From positions 124,001 through 188,000 of the forward strand of contig JADKBS010000020.1 in NCBI GenBank assembly GCA_016714985.1: a stretch of DNA of 64,000 nt. The letters are read 5' to 3'. The notes beneath the pieces were generated by a model. That model saw nothing but the letters and a program-made list of their open reading frames with translations, made no database searches and was not told the origin of the DNA. The stretch's first letter is position 1. Every line of letters begins with the position of its first letter. The translations under genes and the position numbers were made by a program. This DNA comes from Saprospiraceae bacterium (GTDB taxonomy: Bacteria; Bacteroidota; Bacteroidia; Chitinophagales; Saprospiraceae). Below, one piece after another: positions 16,054 to 24,065 of this stretch.

Positions 16054-17457
16054 ATGAAGCAATTCATTCCCCTCCTATTATTCCATGCTTTTCTTGACAA
16101 TTCTGCCTTTTCACAAGGCTGGCTCAAAACTTATGGCGGTGACAACTACGACAGCGCCGAGTCCCTTCTACAAACGCCTGACGGCGGCTTTATTACTGTT
16201 GGAGAAAGCCACAGCCAGCTAAGTTTCGGCGTCAACGACGTTTACGTGGTCAAATTAGACAGCGTTGGCAATATGCAATGGGAAAAATATTTCGGCGGCA
16301 GTAGCTCCGATAGCGGACACGATATTGTAAAAGTCGAAGGCGGCTACGTGATTGCTGGTTACGCTGCAAGTTTCGGAGGCCCATCCGGTTATTTGTTGAA
16401 AATAGATGAAAACGGCAATGAAATCTGGACAAGAACATTTGCCAAACGCAACTTTAAAACCATAGAATTAACTTCAGATGGTGGTTTTATCATCGGCGGA
16501 CAAGGCAGTAACGAAACCGGAAATACAGATATGTACCTGATAAAAACCGATGCAACCGGCTCCCCGGAATGGACAAAAAGTTTCGGAGGCGCAAATGATG
16601 ATTATGGAAGAGCGGCACTGCAAACATCCGACGGCGGCTTTATTTTAACAGGAGAAAAACGCAGCGATGCTAAGGGTTCCGCCGATATTTTATTGGTAAA
16701 AACAGATGCGGAAGGCACGGAACTTTGGCGAAAATCTTATGGTGGCGATTATTGGGACTTCCCTCATGATATTCAACAAACCTGCGACGATGGTTTTATC
16801 ATTACTGGCATCTCGGATTCGGATTATTTAGAACGGAAGATTTATTTAGTAAAAACAGATAAATACGGTAGATTAGAATGGCAACAGCGTTTTGGCAGCG
16901 GGACTTCTGACGAAGGTCGTGCTGTTCTGCAAACCGCAGATGGTGGCTATCTTATTACAGGTCTTAGCCGAAAAACAAATGCAAACGACCCTATATTATT
17001 TAAAACAGATGCCAACGGAAACCTGCTATGGGAAAAAACATACTTGAGCGGTAGTATTATTGGCTATGATATTTTACAAACTGCCGATGGCGAATATGTA
17101 ATTGCAGGAGCAGCTACAGGCAATCTAACTGGCGATAAAGGATATGAGGCATTGCTGATAAAGACAGATAATCTGGGCGTTGCAGCACAGGAATGTCAGC
17201 TTAATGAGCAGGAACTTGAGTTTAAAATATATCCCAATCCTTTCCATTATTCCACCACGTTTGAATTGCCAAGAGAAGCAATATCACAACAAATAACTTT
17301 AAGGTTGTTCGATACTGCTGGTAGATTGGTTCGCATGGATACTTTTAAAGGCGCTGCATTTGATTTTGCTGCACCAGAATTACCGACGGGTTTATATTTT
17401 TATCAAATTGCGATAGACGAAAAGCAAGCGGCGAAAGGCAAGTTGGTTATTTATTGA
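16054..17457 (+). CDS. T9SS sorting-domain protein with DGGFI repeats
   Basis: 467 residues from ATG 16054 (MKQFIPLLLFHAFL signal region). The body has six to eight repeats of about 50 residues around DGGFI(I/L)xGxxxS and LLVKTDAxGxxxWxKxYGG, a propeller-like surface repeat. The end is a T9SS type A domain (FKIYPNPFHYSTTFELP to AKGKLVIY). It is secreted or surface-attached. Codon use is AT-richer than the amidohydrolase before it, and the gene lies inside the repeat-bounded insertion zone. Confidence 0.85.
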   Translation: MKQFIPLLLFHAFLDNSAFSQGWLKTYGGDNYDSAESLLQTPDGGFITVGESHSQLSFGVNDVYVVKLDSVGNMQWEKYFGGSSSDSGHDIVKVEGGYVIAGYAASFGGPSGYLLKIDENGNEIWTRTFAKRNFKTIELTSDGGFIIGGQGSNETGNTDMYLIKTDATGSPEWTKSFGGANDDYGRAALQTSDGGFILTGEKRSDAKGSADILLVKTDAEGTELWRKSYGGDYWDFPHDIQQTCDDGFIITGISDSDYLERKIYLVKTDKYGRLEWQQRFGSGTSDEGRAVLQTADGGYLITGLSRKTNANDPILFKTDANGNLLWEKTYLSGSIIGYDILQTADGEYVIAGAATGNLTGDKGYEALLIKTDNLGVAAQECQLNEQELEFKIYPNPFHYSTTFELPREAISQQITLRLFDTAGRLVRMDTFKGAAFDFAAPELPTGLYFYQIAIDEKQAAKGKLVIY

Positions 17458-17585
17458 TGCCTGTATTCCTGTATTAGCCTGCCCTATGAAAGGGATTGGA
17501 AAGCTCGAAGCGGTTTCTAAGCCCGACCTGTCCCATCCCCTTCCACTTTTCCCACCTTTTCCCTACTTTTGAAAAAAAATCACCG

Positions 17586-17807
17586 ATGACAACCATCACT
17601 TTAGATAAGCCGCTGACCAATTTGCAGATGGAACTGCTCAAATTGTTCTCCCGCAACCTGCCAGAGGAACGGCTGCTGGCATTGAAGGAGCTGATTTCCG
17701 ACTATCTGCTTGACATGGCGAGGGACGAGGCGGACAAGGCTTGGGATGCCAAAGGCTACACCCCAGAAACTGCCAAAAAATGGCTACAAAAAGGCAATGA
17801 AGGATGA
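17586..17807 (+). CDS. antitoxin of a PIN-domain toxin-antitoxin pair
   Basis: 73 residues from ATG 17586 (MTTITLDKPLTNLQMELLKLF). It is acidic and helical, a paralogue of 9993-10211. Its last codons overlap the toxin ATG by 4 bp, giving tight coupling. It is expected to neutralise the PIN nuclease. Family assignment rests on context and the paralogue, not on a recognised DNA-binding motif. Confidence 0.78.
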   Translation: MTTITLDKPLTNLQMELLKLFSRNLPEERLLALKELISDYLLDMARDEADKAWDAKGYTPETAKKWLQKGNEG

Positions 17808-18211
17808 AGGTAGTGCTTGACACCAACGTTCTGCTTGCCTCATTTTCCAGAAGGTCACCGTATCGCCTCGTCATGGACAAGTTCCGAGAGCGGGCTTTCA
17901 ACCGCTGCCTGACGACAGAAATCATGCTCGAATACGAGGAAAAACTGACTGAAATCTTTTCACCCGAAACTACCTTGCCATTCATGGAAGCCCTTCCTGA
18001 CCGCTCAAACGTCGAGTGGGTGAATGTCTTTTTCAAATGGAACTTGATTTACCCCGATTTGGACGACAACAAGTTTGTTGATTGCGCTATTGCATCTCGT
18101 TCAGATTATTTGGTGACAAATGACAAGGATTATAGGCCGTTGAAGAAACTGCAATTTCCGAAGTTGACTGTGCTTACGATGGAGGAGTTTATTGAGGTTT
18201 TGAAGGCGTAG
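17804..18211 (+). CDS. PIN-domain ribonuclease toxin
   Basis: A 135-residue PIN domain protein. Acidic active-site residues appear in MKVVLDTNVLLASF (Asp6), EIMLEYEEKL (Glu), DDNKFVDCAIASRSDYLVTND (Asp cluster) and a final LTMEEFIEVL. This pattern fits the COG1569-type putative toxin family. It should be an Mg2+-dependent RNase held inactive by the coupled antitoxin. The repeat copy at 18215 starts 4 nt after the stop. Confidence 0.88.
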   Translation: MKVVLDTNVLLASFSRRSPYRLVMDKFRERAFNRCLTTEIMLEYEEKLTEIFSPETTLPFMEALPDRSNVEWVNVFFKWNLIYPDLDDNKFVDCAIASRSDYLVTNDKDYRPLKKLQFPKLTVLTMEEFIEVLKA

Positions 18212-18214
18212 GGG

Positions 18215-18271
18215 CGTATTTTAGGGAGACCAATTCGTTTATGAGACCGACTTGTTGTCAGGGGGATTGAG
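18215..18271. repeat. 57-bp direct repeat, copy 3
   Basis: A 54/57 match to 15276-15332, here outside any gene. Together with copy 1 it brackets 2.9 kb containing both toxin-antitoxin pairs and the T9SS gene. Confidence 0.8.
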
Positions 18272-18322
18272 TGGCAATCTTAACCGGAAACGATTATCTT
18301 TGTAAACATTAAATAGCTCGTT

Positions 18323-18628
18323 ATGATTTCTGATAAAATCGGCATACAACTTCACGACAAGGCTACCAAGAGTGAACCATTAACTGACAAAGAAAAAGTA
18401 CAGTTAGAAGCGTGGTATGCCCAGCAAGACAGCACGGAAAGCTACCCTGCTAAAACGGCTGACAATGCTGCGGTAGCGTTAAGGTTGCAGATTGAATCCG
18501 CCTTGTCGCAATTGATGAAAATCACACAGCGAATTCAGCAAGTAGCTGCCGAAAACGAGGCAATACGCCTGGAAAACCAATCCATCAAGCTGCAATTGGC
18601 TAAATCGCTGGGCAGGCAAACGGCATGA
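18323..18628 (+). CDS. hypothetical coiled-coil protein preceding an HNH gene
   Basis: 101 residues. The second half (ALRLQIESALSQLMKITQRI to ENQSIKLQLAKSLG) is a clear coiled coil. Its TGA overlaps the next ATG (ATGA), so the two are coupled. A -7 box TATCTTTG lies at 18295-18302. Small proteins of this kind precede HNH endonuclease genes in many bacteria. Function is unknown. Confidence 0.7.
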   Translation: MISDKIGIQLHDKATKSEPLTDKEKVQLEAWYAQQDSTESYPAKTADNAAVALRLQIESALSQLMKITQRIQQVAAENEAIRLENQSIKLQLAKSLGRQTA

Positions 18629-19347
18629 GCATCTCAAAGGAAATCCGGGAATTAGTGCGGCAGCGGGCAGGCTGTGCTTATGAGTTTTGTGGTGTTTCCG
18701 AAACAGACACTGGTGGTGAACTGACCCTCGACCACTACCATCCCCATACAAAAGGTGGAACAGATGGATTGGAAAACCTGCTTTATTGCTGCACCAGGTA
18801 CAATCTCTATAAGCACGATTATTTTCCCAGCACTTCCTCTGACCCGGGTCATCGCCGCATACTTGACATCATCCACCTGCTGGAATACGTCTGGAAGGTA
18901 GCCAACGCCTTTTGGGGAGAAAAGCACCCCGGCAGGGAAAAATGGGTCAAAGAGCAGTTGCTGCTGCTACTGGAAAGCCGGACAGAGGAAGTCATAGCCC
19001 AGTGGATTGACTTGTGGGAAGCAAATGAAAGGACCAATGCCCAAAAAGAAACCATTGACAAAGCACTCACTTACTTGAACAACCACCGGGAAATGGTGGA
19101 TTACAAAAGCTATCTGGCACAGGGTCTGCCCATCTCAACCGGGATTGTGGAAAGCGCCTGTGGCCATTTAGTGAAAACCCGGATGGAGAAAAACGGGATG
19201 AGGTGGAGCTACAAAAGGGCACAAGCAGTACTCGACACCAGGGCCGTTTTAAAAAACGGCGATTGGGACGACTTTATGGAATTTTTTATTGACAAGGAGC
19301 AACGCCGGATTTATCCCAACAGCCCGCTTCTGAGGATGCGGGCGTGA
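18625..19347 (+). pseudogene. in-frame chimera: truncated HNH endonuclease joined to the C-terminus of an ISKra4-type transposase
   Basis: 240 residues. Residues 1 to about 72 are an HNH nuclease start (EIRELVRQRAGCAYEFCGVS, LTLDHYHPHTKGGTD, LENLLYCCTRYNLYKHDYFP). The usual second zinc Cys in CxRCNxxK is Tyr here, and the nuclease stops early. From about residue 78 the sequence becomes ISKra4 transposase (IIHLLEYVWKVANAFW, YLAQGLPISTGIVESACGH, MEKNGMRWSYKRAQAVL, KNGDWDDF) to its natural C-terminus. The transposase lacks its N-terminal and first catalytic parts. It is probably a relic of insertion and deletion, although the frame is fully open. Confidence 0.75.
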
Positions 19348-19457
19348 CCCATATTTTTGTGAAGCACTCAAATTATTTAACATTTTTTTTCAAATTTACA
19401 AACTTTGGCTATGACCGCACATGATGGCCAAAACGCCACTTAACAACGACAAACGTT

Positions 19458-20144
19458 TTGAAACTCATCCTACTACACGGCGCCCTCGGCGCTGCCTCCA
19501 CCATGACGCCACTATCGGAGCGGCTCCGCCACAATGGCTTTGCTCCGCAAACCCTGAACTTCTCCGGCCACGGCGGCGCACCCTTTTCGGAGGGCTTCGG
19601 CATTGAACAGTTTGCCAACGAGGTGCTGCGTTTCATGGATGAAAAAGGCCTCGAAAAAACGGACATCTTCGGCTACAGCATGGGTGGCTACGTGGCGCTG
19701 CACATGGCCAGCCAGCACCCTGAACGAGTGGGGCGCATCATCACCCTCGCCACCAAGTTCGACTGGACGCCAGAAGGGGCAGAGCGGGAAACCAAAATGC
19801 TCGATCCTGAAAAAATCGAGGCGAAAGTACCTGCCTTTGCGAAGCAACTGGAAGAACGCCATGCACCCAACGACTGGAAGCTGTTGCTCCGCAAAACCGC
19901 CGACATGATGCTCGAACTCGGCCAGCGACCACTGCTCACGCCCGCTGTTTTATCGAAGATTGATAACCCCTGCCTCATCTGCCTCGGCGACGGCGACCAG
20001 ATGGTGAGCATTGCCGAAACCACCCATACTGCGGAGGCATTGCCCAACGGGCAACTTCATATTTTGGAACAGACACCGCACCCTTTCGAGAAAGTCAACT
20101 TGGATGCCTTGAACCACGTCATCCATTCGTTTTTGCTCGCCTAA
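19458..20144 (+). CDS. alpha/beta hydrolase
   Basis: 228 residues from a TTG start at 19458 (no ATG is in frame upstream). The oxyanion region is LLHGALGAAS, the nucleophile elbow GYSMGG, the acid lies in CLGDGDQMV and the base in QTPHPFEK. The fold is that of small cytoplasmic esterases and MenH/BioH-like enzymes. The substrate is unknown. It lies 93 bp before the MFS transporter gene, same strand. Confidence 0.85.
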   Translation: MKLILLHGALGAASTMTPLSERLRHNGFAPQTLNFSGHGGAPFSEGFGIEQFANEVLRFMDEKGLEKTDIFGYSMGGYVALHMASQHPERVGRIITLATKFDWTPEGAERETKMLDPEKIEAKVPAFAKQLEERHAPNDWKLLLRKTADMMLELGQRPLLTPAVLSKIDNPCLICLGDGDQMVSIAETTHTAEALPNGQLHILEQTPHPFEKVNLDALNHVIHSFLLA

Positions 20145-20237
20145 AAAAACAATTCGACCAATTTCCTTTTTGGTTTCCCACCTTCGCCTTACATTTTCGG
20201 CCAATTTCACAACTAAACGAAAAACAAACATTCAATT

Positions 20238-21752
20238 ATGTCCACTTCTCGCACTGCTGACGCCCCCGACATGGGACTTTTCTGGGGCTGTTTCATCGCT
20301 TTGATTGCCACTTCATTTGGCTTCATCATCCGGGCCCTCATCATCGGCGACTGGGCCACCGACTTTAACCTGACCGAGACCCAAAAGGGCGAACTGCTCG
20401 GCGTCGGCCTCTGGCCCTTTGCCATCAGCATCGTCCTGTTCAGCCTCGTGATTGACCGCATCGGCTACCGCATGGCCATGATTATCGGCCTCATCTGCCA
20501 CGTGCTGAGCGCCATCATCACCATCACCGCCAAGGACTACACCATGCTCTACATCGGCACATTCATCTGTGCCCTTGGCAATGGCACGGTGGAGGCGTAC
20601 ATCAACCCCGTGGTCGGCACCATCTTCCGCAACGACAAGACCAAGTGGTTCAACATCCTGCACGCTGGCTGGCCGGGCGGCATGGTGCTGGGCGGCATCC
20701 TGCTCATGATGATGGGCGCTAGCGTGAGCTGGCAGGTGAAGGTCGGCCTGATTTTCATCCCAACCATCCTTTACGCCATTTTGCTTTGGAACAAAAAATT
20801 CCCCGTACACGAGCGGGTGGCGGCTGGCGTGAGCTACCAGGAAATGCTCAAGGAAGTGGGCATCCTCGGTGCCTTCATCATCAGCCTCATGGTGTTTAAA
20901 CAGTTGGGCGTCATCTTCGGCCTTGGCAATGTGGCCACTTGGATAGTCATCTTGCTGGCAACGGGCGCTTACGGCTATTACACCAAATCGTTGGGCAAGC
21001 CACTGTTCATCGTCATGCTGCTCATCATGATTCCGCTGGCCATTACCGAGCTTGGGGTGGACAGTTGGAGCGCCGACCTGATGGCGGGCGAGATGGGCAA
21101 AATGGGCATCAGCGGCGGCTGGGTGCTTATCTACACGGCATTGTTGATGATGCTGCTGCGCTTCTTCGGCGGCCCCATCATCCACAAACTGTCGCCCATC
21201 GGCTTGCTGGCCGCTTGTGCTGGCTTGGCTGCACTTGGCCTTTACCTACTCTCCAGCGCCACTGGCGGCATGATACTCTTGGCAGCTACCATCTATGCAG
21301 TGGGCAAGACCTTCTTCTGGCCGACGACCTTGGGCATCGTTGCGGAGCAATTCCCAAGGGGCGGTGCCCTCACGCTGAACGGCGTGGCTGCCGTGGGCAT
21401 GCTGGCCGCTGGCATCGTGGGCGGGCCGTTCCTCGGCAATGTGCAGGACAAACAGGTGGACGCACAGACTGCCGTTTACGACGCTACCAACAGCACCCAA
21501 CTTCACAGTACCTACGTCACCACTGAAAAAGAAAGCTTCTTCGGCAAATACATGGGCATTGACCAAGCCAAGCTCGACGCTGCCCCTGACACGGACAAGG
21601 CCGCTGTGGCCACCATACAAGGAGAGGCCAAGAAATCGGCGCTAAAGACTGTAGCGATATTGCCAATCATCATGATGCTCTGCTACCTCGGATTGCTCTT
21701 CTACTTCAAGGGGAAAGGCGGCTACAAGCCGGTGGTGATCGGGGGGCATTGA
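20238..21752 (+). CDS. MFS transporter
   Basis: 504 residues with about 12 hydrophobic helices, beginning DMGLFWGCFIALIATSFGFI. Recognisable are the DRIGYRMAMIIG loop (the MFS motif between TM2 and TM3), WFNILHAGWPGGMVLGG and FFWPTTLGIVAEQFPRGGAL. It resembles the Bacteroidota MFS proteins annotated as sugar or nucleoside permeases. An insertion near residues 410-470 with charged sequence (TEKESFFGKYMGIDQAKLDA) precedes the last helix. Substrate not deducible. Confidence 0.88.
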   Translation: MSTSRTADAPDMGLFWGCFIALIATSFGFIIRALIIGDWATDFNLTETQKGELLGVGLWPFAISIVLFSLVIDRIGYRMAMIIGLICHVLSAIITITAKDYTMLYIGTFICALGNGTVEAYINPVVGTIFRNDKTKWFNILHAGWPGGMVLGGILLMMMGASVSWQVKVGLIFIPTILYAILLWNKKFPVHERVAAGVSYQEMLKEVGILGAFIISLMVFKQLGVIFGLGNVATWIVILLATGAYGYYTKSLGKPLFIVMLLIMIPLAITELGVDSWSADLMAGEMGKMGISGGWVLIYTALLMMLLRFFGGPIIHKLSPIGLLAACAGLAALGLYLLSSATGGMILLAATIYAVGKTFFWPTTLGIVAEQFPRGGALTLNGVAAVGMLAAGIVGGPFLGNVQDKQVDAQTAVYDATNSTQLHSTYVTTEKESFFGKYMGIDQAKLDAAPDTDKAAVATIQGEAKKSALKTVAILPIIMMLCYLGLLFYFKGKGGYKPVVIGGH

Positions 21753-21804
21753 AAGGATTGAAGGATTGAATGAAAGAAGGATTGAATGAAAGAAGGATTG
21801 AATA

Positions 21805-21860
21805 GCCCTTTCAACAAAAAAGCCGTGGTGGATTTCCATCACGGCTTTTTTGTTGAAAGG
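21805..21860. terminator. bidirectional terminator between convergent genes
   Basis: Arms CCCTTTCAACAAAAAAGCCG and CGGCTTTTTTGTTGAAAGGG form a stem of about 25 bp with an A-run on one side and a T-run on the other. It can stop transcription of the MFS gene (+) and the Zn peptidase gene (-). Just before it, 21748-21803 is a tandem of GGATTGAA-like units. Confidence 0.8.
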
Positions 21861-21939
21861 GTTGTCTTTAGTGCTATCTAATTCAGCTGAGCTTATAGCA
21901 CAACATCCAATCCAATGCTGCTCGCCAACTGCCGACTGG

Positions 21940-22632
21940 TTACTGCCGGTTCGACCCCATGAAACGGAGCAAGAGATAGACCAGCATCACCAGTGACGAC
22001 AAGGCGGCGGAGACATAGGTCATGGCGGCCCATTTGAGGGCATCCTTGGCGCCTTCGTGCTCTTCGCCACGGGCCGTTCCGCTCTCTTCGAGCCAAACCA
22101 AGGCACGGCGGCTGGCGTCGAACTCAACTGGTAGGGTGATGAAGGCAAAAGCAGTAGTTACTGCAAAGGCAATTATCGTTATCAGCAAGAGGCTCGGGAA
22201 GCTCCCTGCCAAGCCCAGGGCCAGCAGGAGGAGCCATTGTTGCGCCATTGACGCAACGTTCACCACGGGCACGATGGCGGAGCGCAACTTCAGCCAAGCA
22301 TAAGCATTGGCATGCTGTACGGCGTGGCCGCACTCGTGGGCTGCCACCGCCGCTGCCGAGATGCTGCGGCCTTGGTAAACATCGGGGCTGAGGTTCACAG
22401 TCTTGCTCATCGGGTTGTAGTGATCGGACAGGAAGCCTTGGCCCATGGTGATTTTCACCTCACTGATACCATAATGGCGAAGCATCCGCTCTGCCACTTC
22501 CGCACCACTGAGGTTGGCCCGCAGGCCAAATTGCGCATAGTGCGCAAACTTGCTTTTCAGTTTTCCGCTTATGAACATGCCTATCAGCGATAGACCAATC
22601 GTAAGCACATAATAGAACATCATTTTGCTCAA
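21940..22632 (-). CDS. membrane zinc metallopeptidase (Zn_peptidase_2 / YugP type)
   Basis: 230 residues. An N-terminal membrane helix (MMFYYVLTIGLSLIGMFI) is followed by a cytoplasmic catalytic part with the zinc motif VAAHECGHAVQHANAYAW, and then three hydrophobic segments. DHYNPMSKTVNLSPDVY before the motif is typical of this family. Length is as usual. It is a membrane protease of unknown substrate. Confidence 0.9.
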   Translation of the reverse strand: MSKMMFYYVLTIGLSLIGMFISGKLKSKFAHYAQFGLRANLSGAEVAERMLRHYGISEVKITMGQGFLSDHYNPMSKTVNLSPDVYQGRSISAAAVAAHECGHAVQHANAYAWLKLRSAIVPVVNVASMAQQWLLLLALGLAGSFPSLLLITIIAFAVTTAFAFITLPVEFDASRRALVWLEESGTARGEEHEGAKDALKWAAMTYVSAALSSLVMLVYLLLRFMGSNRQ

Positions 22633-22782
22633 AATTTAGTGATGAAACGGGTTCTTGAATCAGCTTTAAAACAGCAAAGAAAGCATAGTGTTCCTATTTT
22701 TTGATAAAACGCCCGCACAGAACCTTTCAACATCGCTGTTTTTCCGACGAGCATTTTGACGGAGTCATAACATATCAGTCAC

Positions 22783-22839
22783 AAAAAACAAAAGGCCTCC
22801 CACTTGGCAATTGACCGAATGGGAGACCTTTTGTTTTTT
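22783..22839. terminator. terminator hairpin for the DUF2911 gene
   Basis: AAAACAAAAGGCCTCCCA and TGGGAGACCTTTTGTTTT form a near-perfect stem with a 20-nt loop, located just beyond the stop of the leftward gene at 22864. Confidence 0.7.
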
Positions 22840-22863
22840 GGAATGTGAGCAACTGGCTATTGC

Positions 22864-23724
22864 TTACATTTTCTTTTTCCACTCTGCAATGGACTCCGTG
22901 TTCATGCGCTCGTAGTCCTTGTTCTTGGCTTCAACGGCCAATTTCAGTGATTTTTCAGCTACCGCAGTGGCATCCTTGTACTTGCCAAGGGCTGCCAGTA
23001 CGAGTGACTCTTGGCGCAGCTTCCAGAACTTGGCATCTTTGCCGTCCATTTCATTGGATTTGTGAATCCATTCGTAAGCCTTGTTCAAGTCCTTGCCTGA
23101 GTCGAAATAGTAGCGACCGGCAGCGTAGAAATCATCGCCGCTAGGTCCGTTCATCACCTTGGTGATAGACGCAGTTACCACTTCGTCGGTGGTCAGCTTC
23201 ACAGGGATGTTCAACCATGTTTTTTCCCATCCGATGCCAAGGGTGAAGCTCTCGTTGGTCAGGTCGCCAAGGTCAATCATGAACGACTCGATGTTGAAGT
23301 CCATTTTATCGGCCTTTACCTTCATGCGAACGGCCTCTTTTGTAGCATCCCAGTTTTCAGGCACGCCCCAGTTTTCGGTGTCGGTGTAGAAAATGACTTC
23401 CCATTCGGTCTGGCCGGGCACGGTGAAAATGGCATAGCTGCCAGCCTTAAGGTCTTTGCCGCCAATCTTGACGGGGGCGCTAAAGGTAACCATGGTATTC
23501 TTGTTGGCACCTGTGCGCCACATTTCACCATAAGGAACCAAGCCGCCGAAGATGGTACGGCCCTTTACGCTGGGGCGGCTGTATTCGACCGTCACGTCAG
23601 TCAGGCCGACGGTCTGCGTGGTTTTGGCCGACGGGCTTGCCGCTGGCGTCTTGATTTGGGCAGTGGCCATGCTGAAAATGCCCACTACCATGAAGGCTGA
23701 AAGTGTCAGGATAAATTTTTTCAT
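22864..23724 (-). CDS. DUF2911 domain secreted protein
   Basis: 286 residues from ATG 23724 (MKKFILTLSAFMVVGIFSMATAQ signal peptide). The DUF2911 domain shows VTVEYSRPSVKGRTIFGGL, YGEMWRTGANKNTMVTFS and KAGSYAIFTVPGQTEWEVIF. The last 90 residues look like TPR helices (ARYYFDSGKDLNKAYEWIHK, AALGKYKDATAVAEKSL). It is exported to the periplasm or outer surface. The role is unknown in the family. Confidence 0.87.
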   Translation of the reverse strand: MKKFILTLSAFMVVGIFSMATAQIKTPAASPSAKTTQTVGLTDVTVEYSRPSVKGRTIFGGLVPYGEMWRTGANKNTMVTFSAPVKIGGKDLKAGSYAIFTVPGQTEWEVIFYTDTENWGVPENWDATKEAVRMKVKADKMDFNIESFMIDLGDLTNESFTLGIGWEKTWLNIPVKLTTDEVVTASITKVMNGPSGDDFYAAGRYYFDSGKDLNKAYEWIHKSNEMDGKDAKFWKLRQESLVLAALGKYKDATAVAEKSLKLAVEAKNKDYERMNTESIAEWKKKM

Positions 23725-23887
23725 GCTGATTAAGTTATGATGTGAATTAAGGTTTTTGAAATCGGGCGTGAAATTAGCCAAATAGCTGTCAATACAGGCT
23801 TTTCATCAACAACCTTAACAGTTTCCTAAATCTTGGGTTGAGCAATGTAGAAAAAAAAGAATCAAAACCCGTGCTTGCAGCCCTGCC

Positions 23888-23915
23888 TTGTGCCGAACTT
23901 AATTTCCTACCTTTG
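23888..23915 (+). promoter_or_regulatory. promoter of dnaX
   Basis: TTG (23888-23890), 17 nt, then TACCTTTG (23908-23915). It lies 150 nt before the dnaX ATG, which gives a long leader containing the inverted repeat at 23938-24037. Confidence 0.45.
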
Positions 23916-23937
23916 CCTTAATAAGTTGGCAGTTAGC

Positions 23938-24037
23938 CAGTTTGCAGTCAGTCGTTTAGTGTGCAGTTGATTAGTCATGACCGAGTTGAACGGCTAAAGA
24001 CTTGAAGACTGCAGACTAAACGACTGACTGCAAACTG
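23938..24037. repeat. perfect 23-bp inverted repeat in the dnaX leader
   Basis: Arms at 23938-23960 and 24015-24037 are exact reverse complements with a 54-nt spacer. The region is made of degenerate GTTnnCA/nnnACTG heptamers and would be transcribed as a long leader hairpin before dnaX. Confidence 0.75.
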
Positions 24038-24065
24038 CCCACTGTCGAACTGGCGAACTGAAAAA

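Noticed and set aside
20313..21185. 290-residue frame opposite the MFS transporter, rich in His, Asp and Ala
   Set aside because: Composition expected from the complement of hydrophobic GC-rich coding sequence.
23938..24037. dnaX leader hairpin as a riboswitch or attenuator
   Set aside because: It is a simple long inverted repeat of heptamers with no terminator poly-U or known riboswitch core; similar structures occur in unrelated spacers.
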